A stretch of 64,000 nucleotides of DNA, from contig NZ_CP072392.1 in the NCBI RefSeq assembly GCF_017742835.1, positions 1,472,385-1,536,384 on the forward strand, given 5' to 3'. Source of the stretch: Aquabacter sp. L1I39 (GTDB lineage: Bacteria; Pseudomonadota; Alphaproteobacteria; Rhizobiales; Xanthobacteraceae). A program made the position numbers and the translations under genes. The notes below the pieces were generated by a model, which had not been told where the DNA came from, did not search any database, and saw only the letters and a program-made list of their open reading frames with translations. Below are positions 38,824 through 48,156 of this stretch, piece by piece (positions within the stretch are counted from its first letter, which is position 1; every line of letters starts with the position of its first letter).

Positions 38824-39015
38824 TCACGCCATCGCCGGAAAGTCCGGCGGAAGACGGTCTGCAGGTGCGACATCCGGGCGGATACGCCCCTTCATCACAT
38901 CCGCGATGCGCCCCTGATTAATGACAAAATACGAGGCGATAACCTCGTACTTGTACCCCATCTGGCGCGCCAACTTGATCACTGCGACAACGGCCGCAGG
39001 AAGCTGAGACTTCAT
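38824..39015 (-). CDS. Small helix-turn-helix-like protein (63 residues)
   Basis: A small, mostly helical protein. Residues ~20-45 (MGYKYEVIASYFVINQGRIADVMKGR) have the spacing of a helix-turn-helix in which a recognition helix NQGRIADV follows a turn, as in small alphaproteobacterial regulators. No function is known. ATG at 39015 is favoured: AAAGG lies nine bases upstream and the conserved part begins there. That AAAGG is inside a 7-bp hairpin (39024-39042), so translation may be structure-controlled. The gene lies alone in a lower-GC islet and ends at a strong hairpin. Confidence 0.6.
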   Translation of the reverse strand: MKSQLPAAVVAVIKLARQMGYKYEVIASYFVINQGRIADVMKGRIRPDVAPADRLPPDFPAMA

Positions 39016-39462
39016 TTTTTCGACCTTTCGAAAGCCGAAAGGCAGTTGACGTTTCACATGAAGCGCATCAAAGTGCACGTCGTGATCACGCCTAAAACCG
39101 CCTTACGGCGGGGCTTTAAAGACCCGCGAGGCTTTGCAGAGCCTCGTGGGTTTCGCTTTTTGGCACCCGATTCGGGTACCGTCTGCAATCTTCATTAACT
39201 TTAATCGATTCTGCAACCGGCTTTTGCAGGTCCTGGGAACTATTTGCATAGACGCCTAGGTGCCAGAGCTTTTTTAGCCTTCCCTGCCAGACTCCGCTCC
39301 TCTATTCGGCAATGAGCGTCACGCAAAATTGCCATAGCGTTGTACTCAACGCGCCGTGAGAGTCTTCGTTTTATCGAAACTCATCCATAGTTTCGCCACA
39401 TATACTACCTGACCCTAGAAAGGCCCGCTGTCAGTAGGATAGGAGACAGGATCTCCTCTTAG
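39016..39462. other. Lower-GC intergenic islet upstream of the small HTH gene
   Basis: 447 bp without a supported gene and clearly richer in A/T than the rest of the window. It holds a hairpin over the ribosome site of the HTH gene (39024-39042), a short hairpin (39098-39111) with TTTT on its minus-strand side, a strong plus-strand terminator (39122-39161), an imperfect palindrome around GGCACCCGATTCGGGTACC (39162-39180) and a CTGCAA/TTGCAG hairpin near 39210. The density of structures suggests a small RNA or a decayed mobile element. Neither is proven. Confidence 0.5.
39122..39161 (+). terminator. Orphan plus-strand rho-independent terminator
   Basis: A 12-bp stem (ACCCGCGAGGCT / AGCCTCGTGGGT, one G-U pair) with a 6-base loop, followed by TTCGCTTTTT. 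No plus-strand gene precedes it within many kilobases, so it implies an unannotated plus-strand transcript antisense to the small HTH gene. Confidence 0.6.
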
Positions 39463-40722
39463 CTAACCTCCCTCCCGGTGGGCCACGTCCTCCATGCGAT
39501 CCAGGCGCCGCAAGGGCGGGCACAGGAGAAATCCTGCAACAGTCACACCCAGAATAAAGAGCCCGCCCGCCGCCACCGCCGGCACCGCGCCCATCAGCCC
39601 ACCCATGAGACCGGCGCGGAAATCGCCCAACTCATTGGAGGCGCTGATGATCACCTGATTCACCGCATTCACGCGGCCCTGCATGGCATTGGGGGTGGCC
39701 AATTGGACCACGGTGGTGCGCACCACCACGCTCACCATGTCGGTCGCCCCCGCCACGGCCAGAGCGAGGCAGGAGAGCGCCAGATTCGTCGACAGGCCGA
39801 AGGCGAGGATCGCCACGCCATGCAGCGCCACCGCCGCGAAGAAGATGGGCCCCGCATGGCGCGCCAGCGGCCGGCGGGCGAGAAGCAGCGCCACAATCAC
39901 CGCCCCCACGGCCGGGGCCGCCCGCAACAGGCCGAGCCCCACCGGGCCGGCATGGAGAATGTCCTTGGCGAAGACCGGCAGCAGGGCAACCACCCCGCCC
40001 AGCAGCACCGCGAACAGATCCAGCAGGATGGCGCCGAGAATCAGCGGCTGGCTGCGCACGAAGGCGATGCCGGCGAGGACGCGGGCGGCCATGGTGACGC
40101 CATGGAGGCCCGTCTCGCTCAAAATGGCCGGGGGAATGTGCATGCGCGCCCACACCAGCGCCGAGCCGAGGCCTAAGAGCGCCACCGTGCCATAGGCCAC
40201 GTCCCGCCCGGCCAGCAGCAGCAGCCCCGCCGCCGCCGGCCCGGCGATCACCGCGAACTGGCTGATGGTGGAGGCCCAGGCCACCCCGCCCGCCAGTTGC
40301 TCGGGCGGCAGGATTTGCGGCAGCAAGGCGGGCAGCGCCACCCGGTTGAAGGCCGCGCCCACGCCAAACAAAGCGGTGAGCCCGATATAGGGCGCCACCC
40401 GCTCCACCCCTTCCAGCCCCAGCAGCAGGAAGCCGAAGGAGGCGCCGCACATGATGATGGAGGAGACGGTGAGCAGGCGCGCGCGGCTCACCCGGTCCGC
40501 CCAGTCGCCGATGACGAGGCCCAAAAGCACCATGGGCACGAACATGGCAAGGCCCACATAGCCGAGCGCCACCGGGTCGCCGGAAAACTCATAAATGTGC
40601 CAGCCCACCACCACCGCCTGCATGCGGGTGACGAGGTTGCTGCCGAGCCGCCCCGCCAGATAGGCGCGAAACCGCGCATCACGCAGCGCATCGGGGCGGG
40701 CGGGGGCGGGATCGGCGCTCAA
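39463..40722 (-). CDS. Major facilitator superfamily exporter
   Basis: A 419-residue transporter with about 12 membrane helices. It is closest in pattern to the MFS_3 (EntS-like) exporters: GRLGSNLVTRMQAVVVGWHIYE in helix 1, GDWADRVSRARLL as the helix 2-3 signature, and ALPALLPQILPPEQLAGGVAW and ATPNAMQGRVNAVNQVI later. Substrate unknown; siderophore or drug export is typical of the group. The start codon appears to be TTG at 40722, with CAGG upstream; no ATG precedes the first helix. The small winged-helix-like gene lies 110 bp upstream on the same strand. Confidence 0.82.
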   Translation of the reverse strand: MSADPAPARPDALRDARFRAYLAGRLGSNLVTRMQAVVVGWHIYEFSGDPVALGYVGLAMFVPMVLLGLVIGDWADRVSRARLLTVSSIIMCGASFGFLLLGLEGVERVAPYIGLTALFGVGAAFNRVALPALLPQILPPEQLAGGVAWASTISQFAVIAGPAAAGLLLLAGRDVAYGTVALLGLGSALVWARMHIPPAILSETGLHGVTMAARVLAGIAFVRSQPLILGAILLDLFAVLLGGVVALLPVFAKDILHAGPVGLGLLRAAPAVGAVIVALLLARRPLARHAGPIFFAAVALHGVAILAFGLSTNLALSCLALAVAGATDMVSVVVRTTVVQLATPNAMQGRVNAVNQVIISASNELGDFRAGLMGGLMGAVPAVAAGGLFILGVTVAGFLLCPPLRRLDRMEDVAHREGG

Positions 40723-40832
40723 GGGAAACCTGCGAAACGGTGGGCGGCACGGGGCCGTGCTCTCGCGTTTACGCCCTTCTGCCTGGAGTTCATAGCTACC
40801 AAGCGGTCTTAGATATCGGATCTTTGAGACGC

Positions 40833-41057
40833 CTAAACGCTTCGCTTTATAGATGGCCGTCCGTAAAGGGAAACGTGGCCGCCACCGCCTCGATTGACGT
40901 GCAAAATGCCACGCTTTTCGAGTTCACGTAGGACAGCCTTGATCTCTGCCTCTCTAAGCGGAGCAACAAGCCGAGTAATCTGGTACACGGATTTAAAGGG
41001 TGCCCCACAGGGAAGTACTGACAATATATCCTCTTCAAGAGCGTCTTTTAATTTCAT
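40833..41057 (-). CDS. Small winged-helix-like protein (74 residues)
   Basis: A short protein with a helix-rich front half (KLKDALEEDILSVLP, then FKSVYQITRLVAPLREAEIKAVLRELEKRGIL) and a Gly-rich hairpin (HVNRGGGGHVSLYGRP) at the end. The arrangement is that of a winged helix, where AEIKAVLRELEKRG would be the recognition helix and HV...VSLY the wing. ATG at 41057 is chosen because GGGAG lies six bases upstream. It follows the OmpA/MotB-like gene by 36 bp on the same strand and may be the third gene of that unit. Local base composition is lower in GC. Function unknown. Confidence 0.6.
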   Translation of the reverse strand: MKLKDALEEDILSVLPCGAPFKSVYQITRLVAPLREAEIKAVLRELEKRGILHVNRGGGGHVSLYGRPSIKRSV

Positions 41058-41093
41058 AAAACACTCCCTGAAAAACCCCAAAGAACGTCCCCC

Positions 41094-42113
41094 TCACCGC
41101 TCCGTCAGCTTCAGCTCAATCCTTCGGTTGCGCGAGAGCGCGTCGTCGGTGGTGCCGCTGTCGAGGGGCTGGTATTCGCCGAAGCCGGCGGCGATGAGGT
41201 GTTGGGGCTGCACGCCCTTGGCGATGAGATATTGCACCACCGCGATGGCGCGGGCGGCGGACAATTCCCAGTTGGAGGGGAATTGCGGGGTGGAGATGGG
41301 GCGGTTGTCGGTGTGACCGTCCACCCTGAGCGCCCAGTTGATGTCGGGGGGGATCTTTTTTTCCAGCTCAAGAATGGCCGAGGCCAGGGGATCGAGGGCG
41401 GCCAGCGCCTCCGGGCGCAAGGTGGCCGAGCCGCGGTCGAAGAAGATTTCCGACTGGAACACGAAGCGGTCGCCGACGATGCGCACGTCCGGCCGGTTGC
41501 CAAGGATCTCCCGCAGCCGGCCGAAGAATTCCGAGCGGAAGCGGCTCAGCTCCTGCACCCGTTGGGCCAGCGCCACGTTGAGGCGGCGGCCGAGATCGGC
41601 GATCTTGGCCTGGCTTTCCTGGTCGCGCTTCTCGGAGACGTTGAGCGCCTCCTCCAGCGCCGCCATCTGCCGGCGCAAGGCGGCGATCTGCTGGTTGAGA
41701 AGCTCCACCTGGGAAAGCGCGCGCGCCGCTGCGTCGCGCTGCATGTCCACCTCGCGGGAAAGCGCCTGCTCGCGGGAGGGGTCGGGCGCGCCGGGGGCGG
41801 TGGCGATCTGGCCGCGCAGCCGGTCGCGCTCCGCCTCGGTGGCGGCAAGGCTGGCACGCAGCGTGCTCAATTCCCCTTCCGCGCCCTGGCTGGCGGCCCG
41901 TTCCAGGGACAAAAGCTCGGTCAATTGCCGGATCTGGGATTGCAGGCGCTGGAGCACCGTGTCCTTGCCCGACATTTCCTGCGTCAGGAAGAACTGGGTG
42001 ATCATGAAGACGGAGAGCAGGAAGATGAAGACGAGCAGCAGGGTGGACAAGGCGTCCACGAAGCCGGGCCAATAATCGATGGTGCGGTCGCGGCCGCGCC
42101 GTCCGAGCGCCAT
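41094..42113 (-). CDS. MotB/OmpA-like protein with long coiled coil
   Basis: A 339-residue membrane protein. One membrane helix follows DYWPGFVDALSTLLLVFIFLL, in which Asp20 aligns with the proton-carrying Asp of MotB and TolR. Residues ~45-190 form a long coiled coil. Residues ~215-339 are an OmpA-like peptidoglycan-binding domain (IFFDRGSATLRPEALAALDP; LRVDGHTDNRPI; NWELSAARAIAVVQYL; DDALSRNRRIELKL). The stop is 3 bp from the MotA-like start region of the preceding gene, so the pair is coupled. It is neither flagellar MotB nor TolR: no flagellar genes are nearby and the Tol set is complete elsewhere. Confidence 0.85.
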   Translation of the reverse strand: MALGRRGRDRTIDYWPGFVDALSTLLLVFIFLLSVFMITQFFLTQEMSGKDTVLQRLQSQIRQLTELLSLERAASQGAEGELSTLRASLAATEAERDRLRGQIATAPGAPDPSREQALSREVDMQRDAAARALSQVELLNQQIAALRRQMAALEEALNVSEKRDQESQAKIADLGRRLNVALAQRVQELSRFRSEFFGRLREILGNRPDVRIVGDRFVFQSEIFFDRGSATLRPEALAALDPLASAILELEKKIPPDINWALRVDGHTDNRPISTPQFPSNWELSAARAIAVVQYLIAKGVQPQHLIAAGFGEYQPLDSGTTDDALSRNRRIELKLTER

Positions 42114-42116
42114 GGC

Positions 42117-43202
42117 TCAGGCTCCCCTCTTGCCATGCGTCTCGTTCTCGAACGCCTCCATGCTCTGGTCCAGCCGGTCCACCACCCGGCGCAATTCCTG
42201 CTGCTGGGCGCCCTGTACCTCGATCATCTGCTTCAACAGCGCCTGTTCGGAGCGCATGTGGGTGACAAGGCCCTGGAGGCTCTCGGCCAGGTGCGCCATG
42301 GCGGTGGTGACGCGCTGGGAGCCGGCCTCCGTCATGGTGCGCTCCAGCCGCTCGATGGCCACCACGAGCGGCTCCACATCAAGGGCGGGCGGCGGCGGCA
42401 AAGCAAGGGTGGGCAGTTCGGGGTGGGCGATCACGGCCTGCCGCGCCACCGGCACCGGCGCGGGCGGGCCGGCGGGGCCATCGCCAATGTCGCGCACGGT
42501 GGTGGAGAGCCAGTCTTCCAGGTCCGTATAAAAGCGGTTCTGCGCCTGCCCCGCCTGGAGATCCAGGAAGCCCAGCACCAGCGAGCCGGCAAGGCCAAAC
42601 AGCGAGGACGAGAAGGAGATGCCCATGCCGCCCAAGGGCGCGGCAAGGCCCCGCTTGATCTCCTCGAACACCGAGCCGCTGTCCGGCTGGATCTCCAGCG
42701 CGCCGATCACCCCGCCAATGGAGGAGACGGTCTCCAGCAAGCCCCAGAAGGTGCCGAGCAGGCCGAGGAAGACCAGCAGGCCGGTGAGATAGCGCGCCGT
42801 GTCCCGCGCCTCGTCGAGGCGGGTGCCGATGGAATCCAGGATGGAGCGCATGGTGGCCTGGGAAATGGCCATGCGGCCCATGCGGTCGCCGAGCAGCGCC
42901 GCCATGGGGGCGAGCAAGGTGGGCGCGCGCGAGACGGCAAGGCCAGGATCGGCGAGGCGGAAGGAATTCACCCATTCCACTTCCGGGAACAGCCGCGCCA
43001 CCTGCCGGATGGCCAGGATGATGCCGATGGCCAGCACGCCGAAAATGACGCCGTTGAGGCCGGGATTGTTCATGAAGGCGTCGAGGATCTGCCGGTAGAG
43101 CACCGCCGCCAAGGCCAGGCAGAGCGCCAGGAAGATCAGGATGCGCACCAGGAAGATGCGCGGGGAGGAGACCTTGAGGAAAGGATCGACGTTGCGCGCC
43201 AT
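42117..43202 (-). CDS. MotA/TolQ/ExbB-like proton channel protein
   Basis: A 361-residue inner-membrane protein with four predicted membrane helices. Two are near the N-terminus (about 14-35 and 48-68). Two are in the central channel region, which carries LLVFLGLLGTFWGLLETVSSIGG and PLGGMGISFSSSLFGLAGSLVLGFLD, equivalent to the TolQ/ExbB core. A cytoplasmic tail of ~130 residues is largely helical (LAESLQGLVTHMRSEQALLKQMIEVQ). ATG at 43202 has GGGAG five bases upstream. With the downstream MotB/OmpA-like gene it should form an ion-driven motor anchored to peptidoglycan. The driven process is unknown. Confidence 0.85.
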   Translation of the reverse strand: MARNVDPFLKVSSPRIFLVRILIFLALCLALAAVLYRQILDAFMNNPGLNGVIFGVLAIGIILAIRQVARLFPEVEWVNSFRLADPGLAVSRAPTLLAPMAALLGDRMGRMAISQATMRSILDSIGTRLDEARDTARYLTGLLVFLGLLGTFWGLLETVSSIGGVIGALEIQPDSGSVFEEIKRGLAAPLGGMGISFSSSLFGLAGSLVLGFLDLQAGQAQNRFYTDLEDWLSTTVRDIGDGPAGPPAPVPVARQAVIAHPELPTLALPPPPALDVEPLVVAIERLERTMTEAGSQRVTTAMAHLAESLQGLVTHMRSEQALLKQMIEVQGAQQQELRRVVDRLDQSMEAFENETHGKRGA

Positions 43203-43484
43203 GGATGCTCCCGCGTCCTTCCAGCCCTGAAATCCCGGCCCGCACGCCACCGGCGCAAGGCGCGCGGCGGTGCCGGACTGCCCCCGGTCCATAAGGCCGG
43301 AGGGCGGTCAAGGTTCCGCCCGCGACGGGGGAACCTCAACCCGGGACGATCATGTTCGGGAGGGACTATGGCACACGCGGCCCCAAAAGGAACCCGTGGC
43401 GGGCGCATGGACGCGCGGGGCGGCGCTGCTTTGGAACGCCGCCAAAGAGGGCGAACGCCGGGCAAAGGCGCCCGGCGAGAAGCC

Positions 43485-44273
43485 TCAGGCGGCCTTGAGG
43501 AGGGCCAGCAGGTCGCGGTGGATCACCTCGTTGCCGGCGATCACGCTGCCCTTTTCCAGCACCTTGTCGCCGCCGTCGAGGTCATAGACATAGCCGCCCG
43601 CCTCGCGCACCAGGATCATGCCGGCCGCCATGTCCCAGGGGGAGAGGTCGCGCTCCCAGAAGGCATCGAAGCGGCCGGAGGCCACCCAGGCCAGATCCAA
43701 AGCGGCCGCGCCGGTGCGGCGCAGGCCCGCCACTTGCGTCTGCACGGCGGCCAATTCCCGGTTGAACTGGCGGTGATCGCCGCGCCCCAGATGCGGCAGG
43801 CCGCAGCACACCACCGATTCCCGCAGCAGGCGGCGCCCCGCCACCCGCAGGCGGCGGTCGTTGAGATAGGCGCCCTGGCCCTTCTCGGCGATGTAGAGCT
43901 CGTCGGTGACGGGGTTGAAGATGACGCCCGCATAGGGAACGCCATTGCGCACCAGCGCCACGGAGATGGCGAAGAGCGGGATGCCGTGCAGGAAGTTGGT
44001 GGTGCCGTCGAGGGGGTCGATGACCCACTCATTCATGGGGTCCGTGCCCTCCACCCGGCCGCGCTCCTCCATGAGGAAGCCATAGCCGGGGCGGGCGCGG
44101 GAGAGTTCCGCATAGAGCGTGTCCTCGGCCTTGCGGTCGGCGGCGGAGACGAAATTGGCCGGGCCCTTGGCGGAGACCTGGAGATTCTCCACCTCGCCGA
44201 AATCGCGGACGAGGGCGCGGCCGGCCTTGCGGACGGCCTGGACCATGACGGTGATGAGCGGAGTGCGGATCAT
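43485..44273 (-). CDS. suhB: Inositol-1-monophosphatase family phosphatase (SuhB-like)
   Basis: A metal-dependent phosphatase of 262 residues with the family motifs in order: the metal-binding Glu in GFLMEERGRVEG, WVIDPLDGTTNFLHGIPLFAISVAL, and DLSPWDMAAGMILVREAGG. Expected substrates are inositol monophosphate or related sugar phosphates; SuhB also has a role in ribosomal RNA transcription in some bacteria. ATG at 44273 is preferred, since AGGA lies seven bases upstream and this gives the usual length. The longer open frame upstream is not conserved. Confidence 0.94.
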   Translation of the reverse strand: MIRTPLITVMVQAVRKAGRALVRDFGEVENLQVSAKGPANFVSAADRKAEDTLYAELSRARPGYGFLMEERGRVEGTDPMNEWVIDPLDGTTNFLHGIPLFAISVALVRNGVPYAGVIFNPVTDELYIAEKGQGAYLNDRRLRVAGRRLLRESVVCCGLPHLGRGDHRQFNRELAAVQTQVAGLRRTGAAALDLAWVASGRFDAFWERDLSPWDMAAGMILVREAGGYVYDLDGGDKVLEKGSVIAGNEVIHRDLLALLKAA

Positions 44274-44459
44274 GTGCTTTTCCTGCCGCGGACGCGGGCG
44301 AAGGCCGCATGCGGCAGCCGGGAACGTTTGGGTTGCGCTCCGTGTGCCCGTCCGCCGCCGCGCCGTCAAGGCGCCGCCGGCGGGGGGCAGCCCTGCTCCC
44401 GCCGCGAATCGGGGCGCGGGGTGATGCCAACGCCCCCGCCCCACCGGGCCACCGCCGGG

Positions 44460-46820
44460 CTATTTCTGCCGGCGCTTCATGGCTTCCGCCATCGCGGCCG
44501 CGAGCGCCCCGCCCGCCGGTTCCGCGCCCCGACCCGGCGCACCCGCGGGCGGACGGCCCTTGCCGGGCCCGCCGGAGGGACCGCCCGAACCACCCTTCGG
44601 CGGCATGGGCCGCTCGCCTGGGCGGGTGCCGCCAGCGGCGGGACGGGTGCCGTCCTCCTTGCGCATGGACAAGGCGATGCGCTTCCTCTGCGCATCCACC
44701 TCCACCACCCGAACCTTCACCACGTCGCCGGCTTTGACCACCTCATGGGGGTCCTTCACGAAGCGGTCCGCCAGCGCCGAAATATGCACCAGCCCGTCCT
44801 GGTGGACGCCGATGTCCACGAAGGCGCCGAAGGCGGCGACGTTCGTCACCGTGCCTTCCAGCACCATGCCGGGGCGCAAATCGGAGATCTTCTCCACCCC
44901 CTCGGCGAAGGTGGCGGTCTTGAATTGCGGGCGCGGGTCGCGGCCGGGCTTTTCCAATTCGCGCAGGATGTCCTTCACCGTGGGCAGGCCGAAGCGGTCA
45001 TCCACGAAGACGGCAGGGTCCAGCGCCTGGAGGGTGGAGGCATCCCCCATGAGGGTGCGCAAATCCCGCCCGCAGGCGGCGACGATCTTCTTAGCGAGCC
45101 CATAGGCTTCGGGATGGACGGAGGAGGCGTCCAGCGGCTCGGCGCCATCGGGAATGCGCAGGAAGCCGGCGGACAGCTCGAACGTGCGGGCGCCCAGGCG
45201 CGGCACATCCATCAATTGCTTGCGGGTGCGGAAGGGGCCGTTGGCGTTGCGATGGGCGACGATGGCCTCCGCCAGCGCCGTGCCGAGGCCGGAAATGCGC
45301 GCCAGCAAAGAGGCGGAGGCGGTGTTGAGGTCGACACCCACCGCATTCACCGCATCCTCCACCACGGCGTCCAGCGCCTTGGCGAGGCGGGACTGGTCTA
45401 CGTCGTGCTGGTATTGGCCCACCCCGATGGATTTGGGCTCGATCTTCACCAGTTCCGCCAGCGGGTCCTGGAGGCGGCGGGCGATGGAGACCGCGCCGCG
45501 CAGCGACACGTCGATGTCCGGCATTTCCGCCGCCGCCACGGCGGAGGCGGAATAGACCGAGGCGCCGGCCTCGCTCACCACCACCTTCAACGGCTTGGGC
45601 GGGGGGAGCAGGCCGATGAGGTCGGCGGTGAGCTTCTCGGTCTCGCGGCTGGCCGTGCCGTTGCCGATGGCGATCAGCTCCACATTATGGGCGCGGATGA
45701 GTCGCACCAGTTCGGCCTGTGCGCCCGCCACATCGTTGCGCGGCTGGAAGGGATAGATGGTGGAAGTGGCCACCAGCTTGCCGGTGCCGTCCACCACCGC
45801 CACCTTCACACCGGTGCGGATGCCGGGGTCCAGGCCCATGGTGGCGCGCGAGCCGGCGGGGGCGGCCAGCAGCAGGTCCTTGAGGTTGCGGGCGAAGACG
45901 CGGATGGCCTCCTCTTCCGCCCGCTCGGTCATCTCGCCCATGAGTTCGACCGACAGATGCAACGACAGCTTCACCCGCCAGGCCCAGCGGGCCACATCGC
46001 GCAGGAAGGCATCGCCCGGCCCGCCGGCGGGCGCGATGCCCACCACCTGGGCGATGATGCGCTCCACCGGCTTCACCGGCGAGGGATCGTCCGCATCCAC
46101 CTCCAAATCGAGGGTGAGCATCTCCTCATTGCGCCCGCGCAGCATGGCGAGCGCCCGGTGGCTGGGGACACTGGACCAGCGCTCGGAATGGTCGAAATAG
46201 TCGCGGAACTTGGCGCCCGCCTCTTCCTTGCCGGCGATCACCTTGGCGCGCAGCACGGCCTTGGCCTTCATATGGGCGCGCAGGCGGCCCACCAGATCCG
46301 CATTTTCCGAAAACCGCTCCACCAATATGTCGCGGGCGCCCTCCAGCGCCGCCTTGGCGTCCGCCACCTCCTCGGAGAGATAGGCGGCGGCCAGCTCCGC
46401 CGGCACCTTGGCGCGGTCGGCGAGAATGGCATCGGCCAAGGGCTCCAGGCCGCGCTCGCGGGCGATCTGCGCCTTGGTGCGGCGCTTGGGCTTGAAGGGG
46501 AGATAGAGGTCCTCCAGCTCCGCCTTGGTGGTGGCGCCAGCGATGCGGGCGGCCAGATCGTCGGTGAGCTTGCCCTGGCTGTCGATGGAATTGCGCACGC
46601 TCGCCCGCCGCGCCTCCAGCTCGCGCAAATAAGCGAGGCGCTCCTCCAGGGTGCGCAGCTGGGTGTCGTCGAGCCCGCCGGTGACTTCCTTGCGGTAGCG
46701 GGCGATGAAGGGCACGGTGGCGCCCTCGTCCAACAGCCCCACCGCCGCATTCACCTGGGCCGGCGTGGCGCCGATCTCCTGAGCGATGGTGCGGGCGATC
46801 TGGACGGGTTCTGCGGCCAT
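44460..46820 (-). CDS. tex: Tex family RNA-binding transcription accessory protein
   Basis: A 786-residue nucleic-acid-binding protein. The N-terminal helical Tex domain begins [46 protein letters not shown] YqgF-like RNase H fold follows ([21 protein letters not shown]), then helix-hairpin-helix motifs ([27 protein letters not shown]) and a C-terminal S1 domain ([34 protein letters not shown]). The last ~60 residues are Gly/Pro-rich and variable. It is highly conserved and monocistronic here. Its precise cellular role is still debated. Confidence 0.96.
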   Translation of the reverse strand: MAAEPVQIARTIAQEIGATPAQVNAAVGLLDEGATVPFIARYRKEVTGGLDDTQLRTLEERLAYLRELEARRASVRNSIDSQGKLTDDLAARIAGATTKAELEDLYLPFKPKRRTKAQIARERGLEPLADAILADRAKVPAELAAAYLSEEVADAKAALEGARDILVERFSENADLVGRLRAHMKAKAVLRAKVIAGKEEAGAKFRDYFDHSERWSSVPSHRALAMLRGRNEEMLTLDLEVDADDPSPVKPVERIIAQVVGIAPAGGPGDAFLRDVARWAWRVKLSLHLSVELMGEMTERAEEEAIRVFARNLKDLLLAAPAGSRATMGLDPGIRTGVKVAVVDGTGKLVATSTIYPFQPRNDVAGAQAELVRLIRAHNVELIAIGNGTASRETEKLTADLIGLLPPPKPLKVVVSEAGASVYSASAVAAAEMPDIDVSLRGAVSIARRLQDPLAELVKIEPKSIGVGQYQHDVDQSRLAKALDAVVEDAVNAVGVDLNTASASLLARISGLGTALAEAIVAHRNANGPFRTRKQLMDVPRLGARTFELSAGFLRIPDGAEPLDASSVHPEAYGLAKKIVAACGRDLRTLMGDASTLQALDPAVFVDDRFGLPTVKDILRELEKPGRDPRPQFKTATFAEGVEKISDLRPGMVLEGTVTNVAAFGAFVDIGVHQDGLVHISALADRFVKDPHEVVKAGDVVKVRVVEVDAQRKRIALSMRKEDGTRPAAGGTRPGERPMPPKGGSGGPSGGPGKGRPPAGAPGRGAEPAGGALAAAMAEAMKRRQK

Positions 46821-46916
46821 GGAAACCTCTCACAAAGGGGCATGTCTTATGCCCCAAAGGGGAGGTGCGGGCAAAATCGGGCCGATCCGGGGCGCGCGCC
46901 CTTCTCTTCCCCAGCC

Positions 46917-48122
46917 TCAGCGCACCATGAAGCCGATGGCGAGCGCGTTGGCGATGTCGATGAAGAAGGCGGACACTAAAGGCAGGATGATAAAGGCGGT
47001 GGGCGCCGGACCGTGCACCTTGGTCACCGCCGTCATATTGGCGATGGCGGTGGGGGTGGCGCCGAGGCTGATGCCGGTGAAGCCCGCCGCGATCACCGCC
47101 GCCTGGTATGTCCGCCCCATGGCGGGGAACACCACGAGGAGGATGTAGACCACCGACACCAGGGTCTGAAGCCCCAGCACCAGCACCAATGCGAGGCCCA
47201 GCCCGCTCAGGGTCCACAATTGCAGGCTCATGAGCGACATGGCCAGGAACACGTTCAGCGACAGGTCGGACACCAGAGCCAGCGCCGCCGTGCGGGTCGG
47301 CCAGGGCAGGCGCGGCAGGGCGCGGGGCACGAGGTTGGTGAGCACGATGGCCACCAGCAGGCACACCACGAACATGGGCAGCTTCAGCCCCGTCGCCTCC
47401 ACCACCTCTTCGAGGGCGAAGGCGATGAGGATGGCGATGTTGAGCACCAGGAGGGTGCTCAAGATGTCCACATGGGTGATGGGCGCCTTGGGCGCGGCCT
47501 TTTCCGAGGACAGGCCCATGACGGGGCCACCATTGCCCTCGCCCTTCAGCTTGAACCGATTGATCAGGAAACCGGCAATGGGCCCGCCCACGAGGCTCGC
47601 CAGCACAAGGCCCAGCGTTGCGCTGGCAATGCCGATTTCCAGCGCATTGGTGAGGCCGAAGCGCTGGGTCAGCAGCGGCGCCCAGGCGATGGTGGTGCCA
47701 TGGCCGCCAATGAGCGACACCGAGCCGAGCAGCGGCGCCACCCCCTCCGGCAGGCCCAGCACGGCGGAGGCGCCGAGCGCCGTCGCGTTCTGGAGGCCGA
47801 GATAGACGAGGGTGAGCAGCAGCAGGATCACCAGCGGCCGCCCGCCGGCAATGAGGTCCGCAAAGCGCGCGTTGAGGCCGATGCCGGTGAAGAAGTAAAG
47901 CAGCAGCATGTCGCGGGCATCGAGGTCGAAGGTGACAGCCACGCCCAGCACCCGGTAGGCGAGAAGGGTCACCACCGCCACCAGCAGGCCGCCCGTCACC
48001 GCCTCGGGAATGTTCCAGCGCCGCAGCGGCGCGATCGCCTTGTTGAGCCCGGCGCCGAGGAAATAGACCACGATGGCCAGGGTGAAGGTGAGCAGGCCCG
48101 AGACCTCTAGAATTACCGGCAT
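46917..48122 (-). CDS. gltS: Sodium/glutamate symporter GltS
   Basis: A 401-residue ESS-family symporter with about 11-12 membrane helices in two inverted halves. Typical stretches are YFLGAGLNKAIAPLRRWNIPEAVTGGLL, GLNARFADLIAGGRPLVILL, LLGSVSLIGGHGTTIAWAP and GFTGISLGATPTAIANMTAV, the latter two being the paired pore loops. ATG at 48122 follows GAGGGG. Upstream is a double-hairpin repeat element (48157-48271) that the gltS transcript may include or that may insulate it from the preceding hydrolase gene. Confidence 0.94.
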   Translation of the reverse strand: MPVILEVSGLLTFTLAIVVYFLGAGLNKAIAPLRRWNIPEAVTGGLLVAVVTLLAYRVLGVAVTFDLDARDMLLLYFFTGIGLNARFADLIAGGRPLVILLLLTLVYLGLQNATALGASAVLGLPEGVAPLLGSVSLIGGHGTTIAWAPLLTQRFGLTNALEIGIASATLGLVLASLVGGPIAGFLINRFKLKGEGNGGPVMGLSSEKAAPKAPITHVDILSTLLVLNIAILIAFALEEVVEATGLKLPMFVVCLLVAIVLTNLVPRALPRLPWPTRTAALALVSDLSLNVFLAMSLMSLQLWTLSGLGLALVLVLGLQTLVSVVYILLVVFPAMGRTYQAAVIAAGFTGISLGATPTAIANMTAVTKVHGPAPTAFIILPLVSAFFIDIANALAIGFMVR

Positions 48123-48156
48123 CGCGCCCCTCTTTGTGCTGCCAACGGCTTTCCCT

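Noticed and set aside
39058..39201. A 47-codon plus-strand frame (MKRIKVHVV...)
   Set aside because: No ribosome site at proper distance, and its middle codons are made entirely of the two terminator-like hairpins.
41094..43202. A Zorya-type phage-defence locus (ZorAB)
   Set aside because: The channel and OmpA/coiled-coil architecture is similar, but no ZorC, ZorD helicase or ZorE nuclease gene is adjacent. Similar pairs occur as ordinary envelope genes in alphaproteobacteria.
41199..46979. A 1,926-residue open frame on the plus strand
   Set aside because: It runs opposite the motor-like pair, suhB and tex, which have clear family matches. Its composition (Gly, His, Ala, Arg, Gln-rich, no domains) is that of an antisense frame in high-GC DNA.
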